Source: Gordionus sp. m RMFG-2023 (taxonomy: Eukaryota; Nematomorpha; Gordioida; Chordodea; Parachordodidae). Taken from it: a stretch of DNA of 64,000 nt. Position 1 is the first letter of the stretch; every line of letters begins with the position of its first letter. The stretch lies in assembly GCF_954871325.1 (NCBI RefSeq), contig NC_088776.1, forward strand, positions 34,768,508 through 34,832,507, given 5' to 3'. The notes beneath the pieces are model-generated. The model was not told where the DNA came from. It searched no databases and was given only the letters and a program-made list of their open reading frames with translations. Both the position numbers and the translations under genes were made by a program. Positions 13,701 to 24,790 of this stretch are shown in pieces.

Positions 13701-14322
13701 TTAAGAAAAAAATCTTTGATTTGTTTTATTTAAAAAATAAATAGTTCAATAAAATAAGTTCTTTTTTGACACAATTGCACATAAAAAGCACCCCTGAATG
13801 CATATTTTGGTGCAAACCAAAATTGAAATTTCTATAATTATACCAAATGAGCATCGCAGAGTCATTAGCCAGTAAATCTAGGATAATTGTTCCCTGCGGT
13901 TTCAAACATCACAGTATATCAAGATTTACATTTATTAATAAATTATGAATTTATAGAATGAAGTTATTCTAATTTTGACTCTTTACATATAATCAATTTG
14001 AGACAAAAAAATTAATGCCCTAATTAGGAAAGTTTAGCAATATTATGAGAAAGAGCTCAAGTTAGAAATATTTATTTTATACATCAATACAAGTATGTAG
14101 ACTGATTAATATCTCAGGTTAATTGGCGTATTGCCAGTAAATAAATTAAAAATGACTCTAAATTTATAAAATGTCTGAAATTTATAGGATAGCTATTCTA
14201 CATATACATTGGAATGCATTTTGCAAAATCACTTTAAAACGCAAAGAACATGTTCAAGAAATATCAAAATTTTAGCAGGTCCTTAAAAATTTTAAATTAA
14301 AATTTTTCCGGAAATTTATTAG
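10791..14322. other. A+T-rich non-coding DNA
   Basis: No gene or structured repeat supported. A purine-rich patch lies at about 11180-11290, a run of C at about 12189-12202, and ATTCGATTT/GAATCGAA-like words at 12400-12580. The latter recur at 24910-25260 and may be scraps of one small repeat family. Confidence 0.45.
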
Positions 14323-14612
<290 letters not shown>

Positions 14613-14734
14613 GAGGGTTGTGTCCCCAGACCCTTTCTTACTTACTTATGGTTATTTTTTTTACTTTTTTAAAATTTATAATATTTTTATTGTCATCTTC
14701 TGGAAAATGAACGAATAATTGGAGGCACTAATCC

Positions 14735-15500
14735 TAAATCTGTACCAATATTATGTGCTTTATTAGTACCTATGAGTATTTTAACCAGTATAATAGAATG
14801 CAAGAAATCAACAAAATTTGGCTAACCGTGCGATTAAAAATGGACAGATATTTATTTTGTGAGTTTTATCATGTTTATAGTGCTTAATATTATTTGATCT
14901 GTTTGGTACAAAGGAAATACGTTTTTAACGAAATAAAAGAATTGACACAATGCCAGATTTAAAAATATAGAGAAATCTGGTTTGCGACAATATTTAACGA
15001 TTAGTTCCTTAATCCGTTCCGTTTCACACTCTATGCATAAAGTGAGCCGAGATTTTTGAAAGAAACTGCTAGAATTTATATTTTATTAAAGCAGAAAAAG
15101 ATGATTTGTAGATAAGAAAAAAATTTCCATCATGCCAGAACAGAAAATATAATAGTTCTAAATATTTGGTGTGCGCTAATATTGTGTATTACTTATTAAT
15201 TCTTTAATCAGATTTGTTATCACAAAAAGTAATGAAATAGTAGCAATATAAAACTAAAGTCAGCTAAGCTAGCATTCTGAAATCTAACTTATATCTATAA
15301 CTTATTAGTATTTAGTACATTTAAGTATTTCAACCTGTTTGGTAAATAGCTTAATAAGAAAAAACATATTTGACATAATAAAAAAGAATTACCAATTGAC
15401 ATCATGCCAGAACAAAAATTATAGAAACACTGAATATCTGGGTTGAGCCAATATTTAATGCCTAATTAGTATTAAGAATCCAACAGTTTTGCCAGTTAAT
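14735..15500. repeat. Diverged direct repeats downstream of the channel gene
   Basis: Three related segments share the block ATGCCAGA-A-AAA-ATAG followed by a TCTGG/TTTGG-type word and C(A/T)AATATT. They start near 14949, 15132 and 15403. Outer parts also recur, such as ATCTGTTTGGTA near 14897 and ACCTGTTTGGTA near 15332. The spacing is uneven (about 183 and 271 bp), so this is an old, indel-scarred tandem duplication or several copies of one repeat. Confidence 0.5.
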
Positions 15501-16309
15501 AAATTTAAACCGAATTATAAGAGAAATAAAAACCATAACGTAGCGCCTTAAGTGGTATTTTAATATCGAACTTTGAATGGAGCTTAAAAATTAATTACAT
15601 CTTAATTAATTAAGGTGTTTCCTCCCGGAATCGAAATATTTTTGAAACTTGTGATTGACGAACCTATATTACTTATTCTTCTGTTTATTTAATAGATGTG
15701 TAAATAAAATAATTAAAATCTAATTATATTTTGAATCGAGTTATATTTCAAAAATGTGATATGATGAATCTCATTAAGACACAGTCTTAAGCCTGAAGTT
15801 TACAAAAATTTTGAAAGCATAAATTATAAAACTTGTCAATGTGAAAGGCTAAGTTAGTAGTGTTTTAATCCGTTTATAGAATACTAGATAGTTATTAGCA
15901 AAATAGAAGATTTGTAAAAGGGGCATAATGATTTAAGATAGAAAGAAGAATAATTAAACTAAGATTCTAATGACGCCTAAACCTGATGACTCTAAATGAA
16001 AAGGGGTATTAAAGCATTTTATTCTTTGAAAATATTAGTAAAATTATTTAAATGGTATATTCTAGTAATTTATATATAAAATTTATTTAATCACATAGTG
16101 TTTTGTTTAAAAACAGGTCCTTTTTAAATAAATAGCGACATTTTTAGTATATGATTAAAAGAGCTGGACACGCCTTTTAAATTACTTAATAAGTTTTAAA
16201 CTTCTTGTCTTTTATTAAAATAAAAATTCAATATTTATGAATAAGTTTCCATTTATATGAAAATAATTATTATAGGCATTGAAATATATAAATATATAAC
16301 GTAATATTT
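15501..16309. other. Non-coding DNA, including the putative 3' untranslated region of the channel gene
   Basis: No frame of interest. The part next to 16310 is downstream of the channel stop codon on the minus strand and should hold its 3' untranslated region. Confidence 0.5.
16211..16216 (-). promoter_or_regulatory. Candidate polyadenylation signal AATAAA
   Basis: On the minus strand AATAAA lies about 94 bp beyond the TGA stop of the channel gene, a usual distance. In DNA this rich in A+T the word occurs often by chance, so the call rests on position only. Confidence 0.35.
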
Positions 16310-19300
16310 TCATAGCAATACTTTTCGCTTCATATGATTCCGCCAATTACGTTGAATAGTTAAAACAGCACATAAAAGGGCTGAACTTGAATATATTTTA
16401 GATTTAGGTATTTTTATCATATAAAATTCTTCAAATTTACCTAAAAACTTAGTATTCATCTTCCTTAGATAAATGCATGATTGGTCGTCCATATCGTCTA
16501 ATCCTATTAAGTAGTACTGAAGCACAGCTAAAAATATATCATCGCAGGCAACTACATTTCCTTCATAAATGTCTATATTTAAGGCGGATATAATCCTTTC
16601 GTTGGGTTTGACAATTTTTACTGGGTTTGGTAGGATCGATAAAAATTCTGAAAGGTAACTAATGCTCAGATAAGGACTTCCGTCGCTTAGGTTACCCCAG
16701 ATAATTAAAAACTGGTCTAATATATCGTCTTTGATCTCAAATGTTTCTTCGTTTTCCTCGTTAGCATAGCCAAAATGTTCTGCCATTATGGCTTGATACA
16801 GCATGCTAGCTATCAGATTGAAAAGCATAAAGGTGTTGATAAACAAAGAAATAGCCTTGGGGGATAGATTGTGATGTCTGTTTAAGTAAAAAGAATATCC
16901 GTGTTTCACAGGTTTTTCTGTTATTAAAGGAGCAATTAAGTTTAGTTCCTTATCCTCGTTGCCTTTGTCAATTAAAGAATTTTCTATATCGTGAACTCTA
17001 GTTCGCGTGGTTAATATGATCAAGACAGATATACTATGAGTGATAGTCTTAAAGTTTAAATGATGGTTGTAGATAATAGTTTGAGAGAGATCATCATGAA
17101 AGTAAAACATGCCTATACAAGCGTAGAGCATTATTAAAAGGAAGTGTATTATTATAATGGTAAACATTGAAGGAAGAGCTAAGAGAATTACGTTCAAAAT
17201 TCTATAAACTTTAGGAAACATTTCGAAAACTCGAATGGCCTGTATCAACCTACCTATCAATAACAAATGATATATATATGGGCTAGTCAATTTATTGGAA
17301 GTTATCAACTCAATAAACATTAATAAAATGGCCAAAAAATTTAATATGTTTGACATTTGATAAAAATAACTAAGTCTTTGTCCTAATATTTTGACTATAA
17401 ATTCCATAAAAAATAGTGTGAAAAATATCAAATCGGCTCCTTTCAATATATCCTCGCCTTGTTCTGTTAGTTCAAAGGAATCAAAGGACATAACCACGGC
17501 ATTTAAAATGACAACGATATAGCAGTAATTAGTGTATTCTTGTGAAAGATTAATTTGATAAAAGACTTTTAATATATCGTCTGCTGGTTTAGTAATTAAC
17601 TGTACCAGAGATTTATTAAATACGGTATATAGTTTTACCAACCAATTAATATTGAAATGCGGATTAAGAATCTGACTGATGTTTTGTTGCTTTTCGTTTT
17701 CCATTTCCTTCAACGTGTCGAATATGACACCAATAAACAAAGAAAACAAAAAATATGATCCCCCAATGATGAATAGCATAAAATAAATGGTAACTGTTAA
17801 TCGTGGTTCCCCTTTAATACCCATTTCCACTCCTTTAGATCTTATTCCTGCCAGCACGATCCCTTCTATATCTTGATATAAGGTCAAGTATTTCAAGGAG
17901 TCGAGAGATAGAAAAATGTTATCAAAATTAGTATAACGTCTTTTCCAAACAAAACCTTTGGAGATGCATATGGTTCTATTGAGATTTACTTCCCTTCCAT
18001 TTTTTAAGCACTCATAACTCATTCCTTTTAACAAGGAAACTCCAACCGATGCAAATATAAGCCAAATTATGAAACATAAAATGAAACTATTGAACAAGGC
18101 GTTCATTGTTTTAACAAATGTAATGACAATGATGTTAGTTTGATTGTAATATTTTAACAGTGTCAGAATTCTCAAGAACATTACGAATCGCATAAATTTC
18201 TGCCGGTGAAAGGATTTTGTTATATTTATATTCGTAATGATCATAGTTAAGATTAAAAACATTTTTAAGGTAAAATTTAGTGATAAATTATTCCATCCAT
18301 TCATATTGATTAGCATATATATTTCACAAAATATTTGAATAAAAACGAGAATTTCAGATATCTGTAATATAATATATCTGTATCTAGAATTTATAAGATA
18401 CATGTCGTCATATAACAATATGGCTGAAGAAGATAGTGTAATACATATGATTAAGAATTCATAAGGCAAATTCTCAACAAAAATATTAATTTGCATAGTA
18501 CCAAAAGACTTGTTTTTTATCCATCGCGTTATTAATAATTTGTATTTATTAAAATAGACCAATAACTTCTTGTACGGAATTAGAGGTTGATTTATCTTTA
18601 TAGTTGTAGCCATAGAATGAAATAAAACTCCTTCAAAGAGAAATATCATGACGGAGAATATAGGTACACCACCGAGAAAATAGGCCATGCATAAGGAAGC
18701 TGGTGCTTCAGTTTCAGCTAAACATTGTTGTATAGGCCTATAAATCTGCCCACACAAGATCATGATATTAATCATGATAGCCCGAGTATTGTCTAAAAAC
18801 GGATTTTGTAGATGATCCAAAATTTTATAATATTCTGCGAATATTTGATAACCGATTATTGACCAAATGTAGAGAAGCAAAAACAAAATCACGAAATATA
18901 CTAATATTGTGATCATAAAATCTCCTAATTTCATTGTAAGCTTTTTGATGATGGGTAATCTAACGACACGTAACATTTTCAAAGACATAATAACATTTAA
19001 AATGCTTGTAATTTCTAATCCAAAATGTTGATCTTTGAACTGAAAATATGTAAAAAATTTGATCCACCCTAGTATATTTAACAACAATTCAGTAACATCC
19101 AATAGTCCGACAGCTCTTTGACCAGCTAATTTTTTAAAAACATATTCAGCAGTAAATATGAGATTGAATACCCAATCCGAATACATCTGAATATTTTCGA
19201 CCCACGATGATTCCGGGTAGTGATTGGTGCATATTATGACCACGTTTAATAAAATGCTTATATTTATGAAAATATTAAATAATTCATGGTTAACTAGTCG

Positions 19301-20875
19301 TTTAAAACTATCACGATAAGTCAATGACGATTTTCTATTCCTGTATTTATCCCAAAAATGGTCAACACTTACAATTTCATCTTCTTTATTAATATTAAGC
19401 ATGCTTAAAGGGGGTACCCAGTAATGAGTAAAAAAACTACCCCTTCGATCGCAATCAAATAGTCTCCCACCTTGTTCAATCCCAATCAAATTCCTTATTT
19501 CTTCCGATATTTTAGATTTTGTTGATTTCTCATTTTTGTATACATCTTCAGGTAATTTTAGAGATATATTACTTTCCTTGTCCTCTGTAAGTAGGGATAT
19601 TCCTATAGATTTTCTGATTCGCTCAACTAGCCTATTACTAGTTCGCCTTTTATTTGCATTTACATCACCTTGAGTTTTCCAGTAAATTTTCTTCCACATA
19701 TCTATCATATGCTCATCGGTCTCCTGGGCAAATCTGGCAAATGTTACCTTGCCACCGATTAGGAACACAAATACAAATTTTTGACTGCATCTATTTAAGT
19801 TCAATTTGATGGCTTTGGCGTAAAGACCTGTCTTGTTAATGATATCGGTTTCTATTTTCAATTCCAGATCATAACTTGTCGTAATTACAACGTTTAATAA
19901 GGTGCTGTAAAGGATTAAGCTCCCAAAAAATATTATCGGCAAGAAGAATGATATAATAACGACTGAAGAATTTTTATCCAGTAATTTCTCATACACATCT
20001 TCAAAATCGTCCAAAATAATGACTCGCAATACGTTGAGACTGGAATAGAATATGTTATCAAACGTAAAATACAACATATCGCGTTCTATTTCTCTTAGGC
20101 ACATATAATTGGGAGGACATTGGTTTGTTTGTTGGCATGAGACTGGCTTGTTGTGATATATAAAGTAGTCGCGTCTCGTTGGAACCAAATGAGAGGGTAA
20201 AATGTCTATTTCTGCATTTAAGCGACAATACTTGGAAAGGACGCCTTTGAAAGATTTTAAACCAATGTTTGCACATATGAAAATTAAAAAAGCTATACAC
20301 CCCACAACGATAATAATATTTTGAACTGCTCTAACAAGGGTTAGAAGGACGATACGAAATCTGGATGATAGATAACAAGATATTTTTAACATCCTAAACA
20401 TTCGTATGTAAACGAAAGATTTGTTTATTCCTTTGTAATAAATAAAAAAAGCGATTAAAGTATACAAAGTATCGATGATGTTGAGGAAATTTCTTAAATA
20501 GGTGTAGGAACCAATGACTAACCCTCTAGAAATTATGATGATAAGTATTTCTATAAAATATGTAGTGTTAAATATAAGCTCCAAATACAAAGGATATTTA
20601 AAATTGAATATGCACAAATGTAGACACAGGATGAATAGACGAACCACGTCGAAATAAACAGAAGTGTAAATTTTCATGCATGAATGTCTGATTGTGTTAG
20701 TGGGTGAAAAGAAATAAAAAGTTTTTTCCATGTTGAAGCGATATACCACATTTTTATTTAACACTCGTTTTATAATACAACATGAAGGAGTTGTTATGGA
20801 GATATCAATTTCTTCTAATAAATCGTCATATATAATTTGATTAGATTCTGAACTCATATACCTTAATACAATCAT
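16310..20875 (-). CDS. Divergent four-domain voltage-gated sodium channel alpha subunit, intronless
   Basis: This is a plasma-membrane cation channel of the Nav family: 1521 aa, four six-helix domains (about 60-335, 528-757, 798-1056, 1110-1366). Family marks are YFFSPTNTIR (54-63; Nav FLSPFNPIR), the domain I turret C253-PPNYM-C259, the HYP after S1 of domain II, NFDN plus the S6 run LFIGVIFDTL in domain III, N1353 in the last S6, then the EF-hand-like region (about 1380-1450) and an IQ motif (IQRNWRNHMKR, 1507-1517). The filter aligns as D289, Q710, Q1001, T1292 instead of D-E-K-A. S4 charges are reduced, most in domain IV, where the first three are Y1200, H1203 and L1206. The domain III-IV linker lacks IFM. 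The reading frame has no stop or intron. Met7 (20855-20857) could be the real start. Sodium conduction is doubtful; the homology is secure. Length is short for Nav (usually 1,800-2,000) because the linkers are short. Confidence 0.93.
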   Translation of the reverse strand: MIVLRYMSSESNQIIYDDLLEEIDISITTPSCCIIKRVLNKNVVYRFNMEKTFYFFSPTNTIRHSCMKIYTSVYFDVVRLFILCLHLCIFNFKYPLYLELIFNTTYFIEILIIIISRGLVIGSYTYLRNFLNIIDTLYTLIAFFIYYKGINKSFVYIRMFRMLKISCYLSSRFRIVLLTLVRAVQNIIIVVGCIAFLIFICANIGLKSFKGVLSKYCRLNAEIDILPSHLVPTRRDYFIYHNKPVSCQQTNQCPPNYMCLREIERDMLYFTFDNIFYSSLNVLRVIILDDFEDVYEKLLDKNSSVVIISFFLPIIFFGSLILYSTLLNVVITTSYDLELKIETDIINKTGLYAKAIKLNLNRCSQKFVFVFLIGGKVTFARFAQETDEHMIDMWKKIYWKTQGDVNANKRRTSNRLVERIRKSIGISLLTEDKESNISLKLPEDVYKNEKSTKSKISEEIRNLIGIEQGGRLFDCDRRGSFFTHYWVPPLSMLNINKEDEIVSVDHFWDKYRNRKSSLTYRDSFKRLVNHELFNIFINISILLNVVIICTNHYPESSWVENIQMYSDWVFNLIFTAEYVFKKLAGQRAVGLLDVTELLLNILGWIKFFTYFQFKDQHFGLEITSILNVIMSLKMLRVVRLPIIKKLTMKLGDFMITILVYFVILFLLLYIWSIIGYQIFAEYYKILDHLQNPFLDNTRAIMINIMILCGQIYRPIQQCLAETEAPASLCMAYFLGGVPIFSVMIFLFEGVLFHSMATTIKINQPLIPYKKLLVYFNKYKLLITRWIKNKSFGTMQINIFVENLPYEFLIICITLSSSAILLYDDMYLINSRYRYIILQISEILVFIQIFCEIYMLINMNGWNNLSLNFTLKMFLILTMIITNINITKSFHRQKFMRFVMFLRILTLLKYYNQTNIIVITFVKTMNALFNSFILCFIIWLIFASVGVSLLKGMSYECLKNGREVNLNRTICISKGFVWKRRYTNFDNIFLSLDSLKYLTLYQDIEGIVLAGIRSKGVEMGIKGEPRLTVTIYFMLFIIGGSYFLFSLFIGVIFDTLKEMENEKQQNISQILNPHFNINWLVKLYTVFNKSLVQLITKPADDILKVFYQINLSQEYTNYCYIVVILNAVVMSFDSFELTEQGEDILKGADLIFFTLFFMEFIVKILGQRLSYFYQMSNILNFLAILLMFIELITSNKLTSPYIYHLLLIGRLIQAIRVFEMFPKVYRILNVILLALPSMFTIIIIHFLLIMLYACIGMFYFHDDLSQTIIYNHHLNFKTITHSISVLIILTTRTRVHDIENSLIDKGNEDKELNLIAPLITEKPVKHGYSFYLNRHHNLSPKAISLFINTFMLFNLIASMLYQAIMAEHFGYANEENEETFEIKDDILDQFLIIWGNLSDGSPYLSISYLSEFLSILPNPVKIVKPNERIISALNIDIYEGNVVACDDIFLAVLQYYLIGLDDMDDQSCIYLRKMNTKFLGKFEEFYMIKIPKSKIYSSSALLCAVLTIQRNWRNHMKRKVLL

Positions 20876-21090
20876 AAAATAAATATAATTTATTTGAAGA
20901 TCTAAGAAACAAATATTCTAATTAAAAATATCAATATGATTTTTAATATAGTTTTTTGCATATTAATTAAAGTAATATTTTTTTATTCATATTTAGGCTA
21001 GATGGCATCAAGAAAGATTGACACATGAGTTTAGCTTATACCTAAAGCAAATTATAAGTTATTCAATAATTTTATTTATTTTTTTTACTA

Positions 21091-21208
21091 CAGTAAAACA
21101 AGTGTTAAAATAAACTAACAATAAAAGGGGGTAAACATAATAAGATTTTATTTTAATTTACATATTGAAATTAAATATGGACAAGCAATTAATTAACAAG
21201 ATTAATCG
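21091..21208 (+). repeat. Left terminal inverted repeat of the Tc1-like element
   Basis: This pairs with 24791-24905 over about 115 bp, with a handful of substitutions and small indels by eye. Such length puts the element among Tc1/mariner families with long repeats rather than the usual 20-60 bp. Confidence 0.9.
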
Positions 21209-21429
21209 CTGCCAAAGAAATGTGTTGGAAATTTAATTTAAAATAAAAAAAATGTGTTATAGTAAAATATTTATATATTTTTTTTTAATTTTTCTTAAAT
21301 TAATATAAAAAAAATGTTTAATATAGAATCTTTATTATCCAAGTATTATTAATTTTTTCCAATTTAAATGAAAACTCCCAATCTTCATCGAGAATTCAAA
21401 AACCAAAAAGAATACACTAATATTGGAAT

Positions 21430-22330
21430 AAAGAAAAAATAGATATAGTTAATCAATGCCTGAAAAACAACCGATGAAAATTAAAGACATCGCAAAATAC
21501 GTCTAAATGTCTACAGCATAGGACGAGACATATTCCCAGATATAAATGGAGATTCTTTAAAAGAATACAGTATTTAAAAAAAGGAAGTAATAAAAAAGAT
21601 TCTTCAATTGAATGATACATCATAAGCTTATTGATGGAAAATAATAATCTTACTATCCAGGAGATAATAGAGAATTTATCCCCTGGTAGTCCAAAAACGA
21701 AAACTACAATTAGCAAATATATCAAGAATATAGGTTGGTCGAAAAAAAGTGGCAAGGAGCCTGATAAAAGAAATACTCCTGAGGCAATTAATATTGGTCG
21801 AATCTATGTGTTAAGATCTTAAATATCCCAAGAGAAAAATTATATTTCTTAGATGAAACTGGAATAAACTTGCATGTTGTACCAATTTACGCCTGGTCGC
21901 CATACAATGTCCGTCCAATAATAAAAATCCCATCCTCTAAGGGTAAAAATGTAAGCATCCTTTGTACAAGAATTGGAGGGGTAATCTAATATAAAATAAT
22001 CAAAGGAGCTTATAATGGGTTATTATTCGGTGATTTTATGACAGAGCTTATCAGTGTCTTACCACCAGATGCAAATTATAATGGATAATAAATCTATCCA
22101 TAGAAGCCATCTTATCGATGCTTATAAAGATAGGATTAAATACCTACCACCATATTCACCTCAGCTAAATACCATCGAAAATTTTTTGGAGTTTTGAAAT
22201 AAATATCGAGCAATCAATCCCCGCAATTCAAGAGATGTAACATTGGGAATATTATGCTATTACACAGATTTATTCTTTTTACTAACTCTTACTATCACAT
22301 GCAAAGCTATTTGAAGTTGGGTTATCGTGG
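21430..22330 (+). pseudogene. Tc1/mariner (DDE_3-type) transposase, decayed
   Basis: Catalytic blocks are readable in order. IIFLDETGINLHV (near 21840) holds the first D, followed by a SP-N and a SSKGKNVSIL block typical of DDE_3 endonucleases. MDNKSIHRSHL (from 22081) holds the second D. YLPPYSPQLNTIENF ends in the catalytic E (about 22177-22179). The N-terminal part (21631-21822) reads like a helix-turn-helix region ending in WSKKSGKEPDKR. In-frame stops and frame changes between blocks (for instance TAA after GGVI near 21990, and TGA soon after IENFLEF) make it inactive. The spacing of second D to E is shorter than the common 34 residues, perhaps from a small deletion, so I do not assign a DDxE subfamily. 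Confidence 0.8.
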
Positions 22331-22748
22331 GCAACTGATTAATTAGGTAATCCTTTTAATTGGTTTGTATTAATAATTATAATATTAACTCTTTTAATTT
22401 CTAAAAAGGTATCATCATCAAATTCGTAGAACAATGGAATATTTTGATAAATTATAATTATGTTTTTTATGTATTAATTATTTTATCGAAGTTATTATAA
22501 AAATTTATAGTATTATCAAATTTTTATCGAAATAAATGGATACAAAATTTCAAAATAAATTACATTTAAGAAATTCTAAAATATTTTTAAATATCAAAAG
22601 GACTTTTTACAAAAAATGAATTAGAACTTTAGATAAAATTTAATCAAAAATCTTACTTGAAAATTCTCAAAGAAGATCAAAAAAAAAATTTCATTTTTTA
22701 ACACAAATTATATATTTACAACATAATTTCTTTTTATTATTTAAAAAC

Positions 22749-24783
22749 CAGAGTTGTTCAAATATCTAGATATAAAAATATGGTATCTGTATCTAGATAG
22801 ATTTTTATTAAAGTATCTGTATTTAGATATTATTTTAGAGGTATATGTATCTGTTTTAAGATACTTTTTAAGATACATTTTGATATACTTTTATTTAACG
22901 CTTTTTTATATTATAAATAAAAATACTTGAATGTAAAATTTATTTTATTTCATATGAGCATATAACTTAATATTAATATATATATGTAAAATATTAAATT
23001 TGCCATTTTTAATTGCATTGGAATTGGTATTTTATTTTATTCTATTATATTAATTATTATATTAATTTTTAAGATTAATATTGATGACGAAAATGACGAC
23101 ATTCCATAGACAATTTATAGACAATATTTTAAAATAATATCTCAAAATAAAGAAAACAAATCTCTGTTAGTAAAATGTTTGACATGTCTACCAAAAAATA
23201 TACAAATTTCAGTTAGCATTACCTCAACTTGCAACATTGTAAAACATTTAAGGGTATAGATACTAAATAAATGTTTACAATTTTAAATTTTAAGAGAAAA
23301 CATCAAACACTCTTAAAAAGGGGAAGGAGAAAAAATCTATTAAAGAAAATATTGGACTAGGCTCCGTCCATTGATTTTTTTTTCAAGAGACCTCAGACTT
23401 TAACCCAAACCACTTTAGATGATTTAATAACTGATTTTATTATAGATAGCATTCAGTCATTTTCAGTTGTTAAAAATCCATCATTTATAAAAATGATCAA
23501 AACATTAGCTCCACAAAAAAATATAATTTGCAGACAGACAGTGGTTGCTAGAATTTCCCAAAGATGGGAGAATGAAAAGAAAGAAATCATTAAAAATCTA
23601 ATAGAACCATCGTTAATATGCACAACAGCAGATTGTTGGAGTGCCTATCGCCGGTATAGCTAACATTTAAATTTGAATAATAATTTAATTACTAACAAAT
23701 TATTTGAGCTATCTTAAGAAATGTTAATTTTTAGTTCATACATAGGAGTCAGTTCACAGCTTATTACTGTGCAACTCCCAGCTCATTATTAAATTGAAAA
23801 ATTTTAAACAAATGAACCTGAAATTTTGTTTACCACTCTTAAATGCCTTACTTAAAGGGATTGTAGATAGGTAAATTAATAATAAATTAAACAATATTTA
23901 ATAATTCAAGCTTTATTGGGACAATTTTTGAAGATTAAAATATTTTGGCAACTATGCTTCATCCTTTTTTTAAACTAGATTGGACATGGTTGCAAATAGA
24001 TGAAAATTTTAATAAAAAAAACAATTAATACAAAAATTAGTTTAGGAATTATCAAAGTCTTCAAATGAGTGCAAATTAACCTGTGAAAAAAAAACCAATA
24101 ATTTAATATCCGATTTTTTTTCAGTATCCCACAGCAGGAGATATGATTGTTAATGATTTAAATTCTGATAATCAACAAATTTTAAATAGTTTTTTCAAAA
24201 ATGAATGCCGAGATTTTAGTATTTTAAACAATATCCTGATATAAAAATGTTTTTCATTAAATATAACACCACAATCCCTTCCAGCGCTCCTGTTGAAAGA
24301 CTTTTTAGTATAGCTAAAAATGTCTTTACAGATAAACGAGGATGTCTTAATGACCAAAATTTTGAAAATATTTTATTACTGAAATCTAATAATTATTTAT
24401 AATCATTTAATCAGATATTATATTATTTTATTAATGATATATAATAAATATTTATAATAATCATATATTATATTAATATCTAAAAATCATTATTTTATTT
24501 ATATTTTGATAAATGTGATATCGAGTCAATAAATTTTTTAGATCATTTCATGAATTTTCACAAAAGAATCCTAATTTAGGTTTATTCAAACCTTATCTAA
24601 GAGTATAATAAAAATGTATCCGTACCTAGATACATTTAAATTGTATCCGTATCATGATACATTCTTAATTGTATCTGTATCAGGATAACTTTTTAGAAGC
24701 TGTATCTGTATCTAGATAAATTTTTAGACTATGATCTGTATCTGTATCTAGATCTATTTAAAAAGTATCTTTTAACAACTCTG
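22749..24783 (+). mobile_element. hAT element 1, inserted in the Tc1-like element
   Basis: The ends are CAGAGTTGTT on the left and AACAACTCTG on the right, a perfect 10-bp inverted repeat. They are flanked by the exact 8-bp duplication TTAAAAAC at 22741-22748 and 24784-24791. Subterminal DNA on both sides carries many copies of GTATCTGTATCTAGATA-like words (about 22780-22880 and 24610-24775), a usual arrangement for hAT transposase binding. The interior encodes remnants of a BED-type hAT transposase on the plus strand. Confidence 0.93.
23160..24402 (+). pseudogene. hAT transposase remnant of element 1
   Basis: The blocks in order are: a BED zinc-finger scrap with CLTC and a following H near 23190-23255; the central DLITDFIIDSIQSFSVV-KNPSF region; SLICTTADCWSAYRR at about 23612-23656, the RNase H-like entry with the TTADCWS motif, followed at once by GT as at an intron start; LATMLHPFFKLDWTWLQID near 23950; and the C-terminal dimerisation block IKYNTTIPSSAPVERLFSIAK ending near 24402. 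Much of the middle is missing, and stops occur between blocks. It is closely related to the hAT copies at 44020-49880, sharing SSAPVER and the same intron position. Confidence 0.85.
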
Positions 24784-24790
24784 TTAAAAA

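Noticed and set aside
16310-20875. Calling the channel NALCN or a calcium channel
   Set aside because: The N-terminal SPTNTIR block, the CPPNYMC turret, the FDN and LFIGVIFD blocks of domain III and the EF-hand/IQ tail follow Nav in order and spacing; the filter alone is not decisive because it has diverged.
22749-24783. Treating the whole 21091-24905 interval as one novel composite transposon
   Set aside because: The exact TTAAAAAC duplications and complete hAT tips show an ordinary hAT insertion into an older Tc1-like copy.
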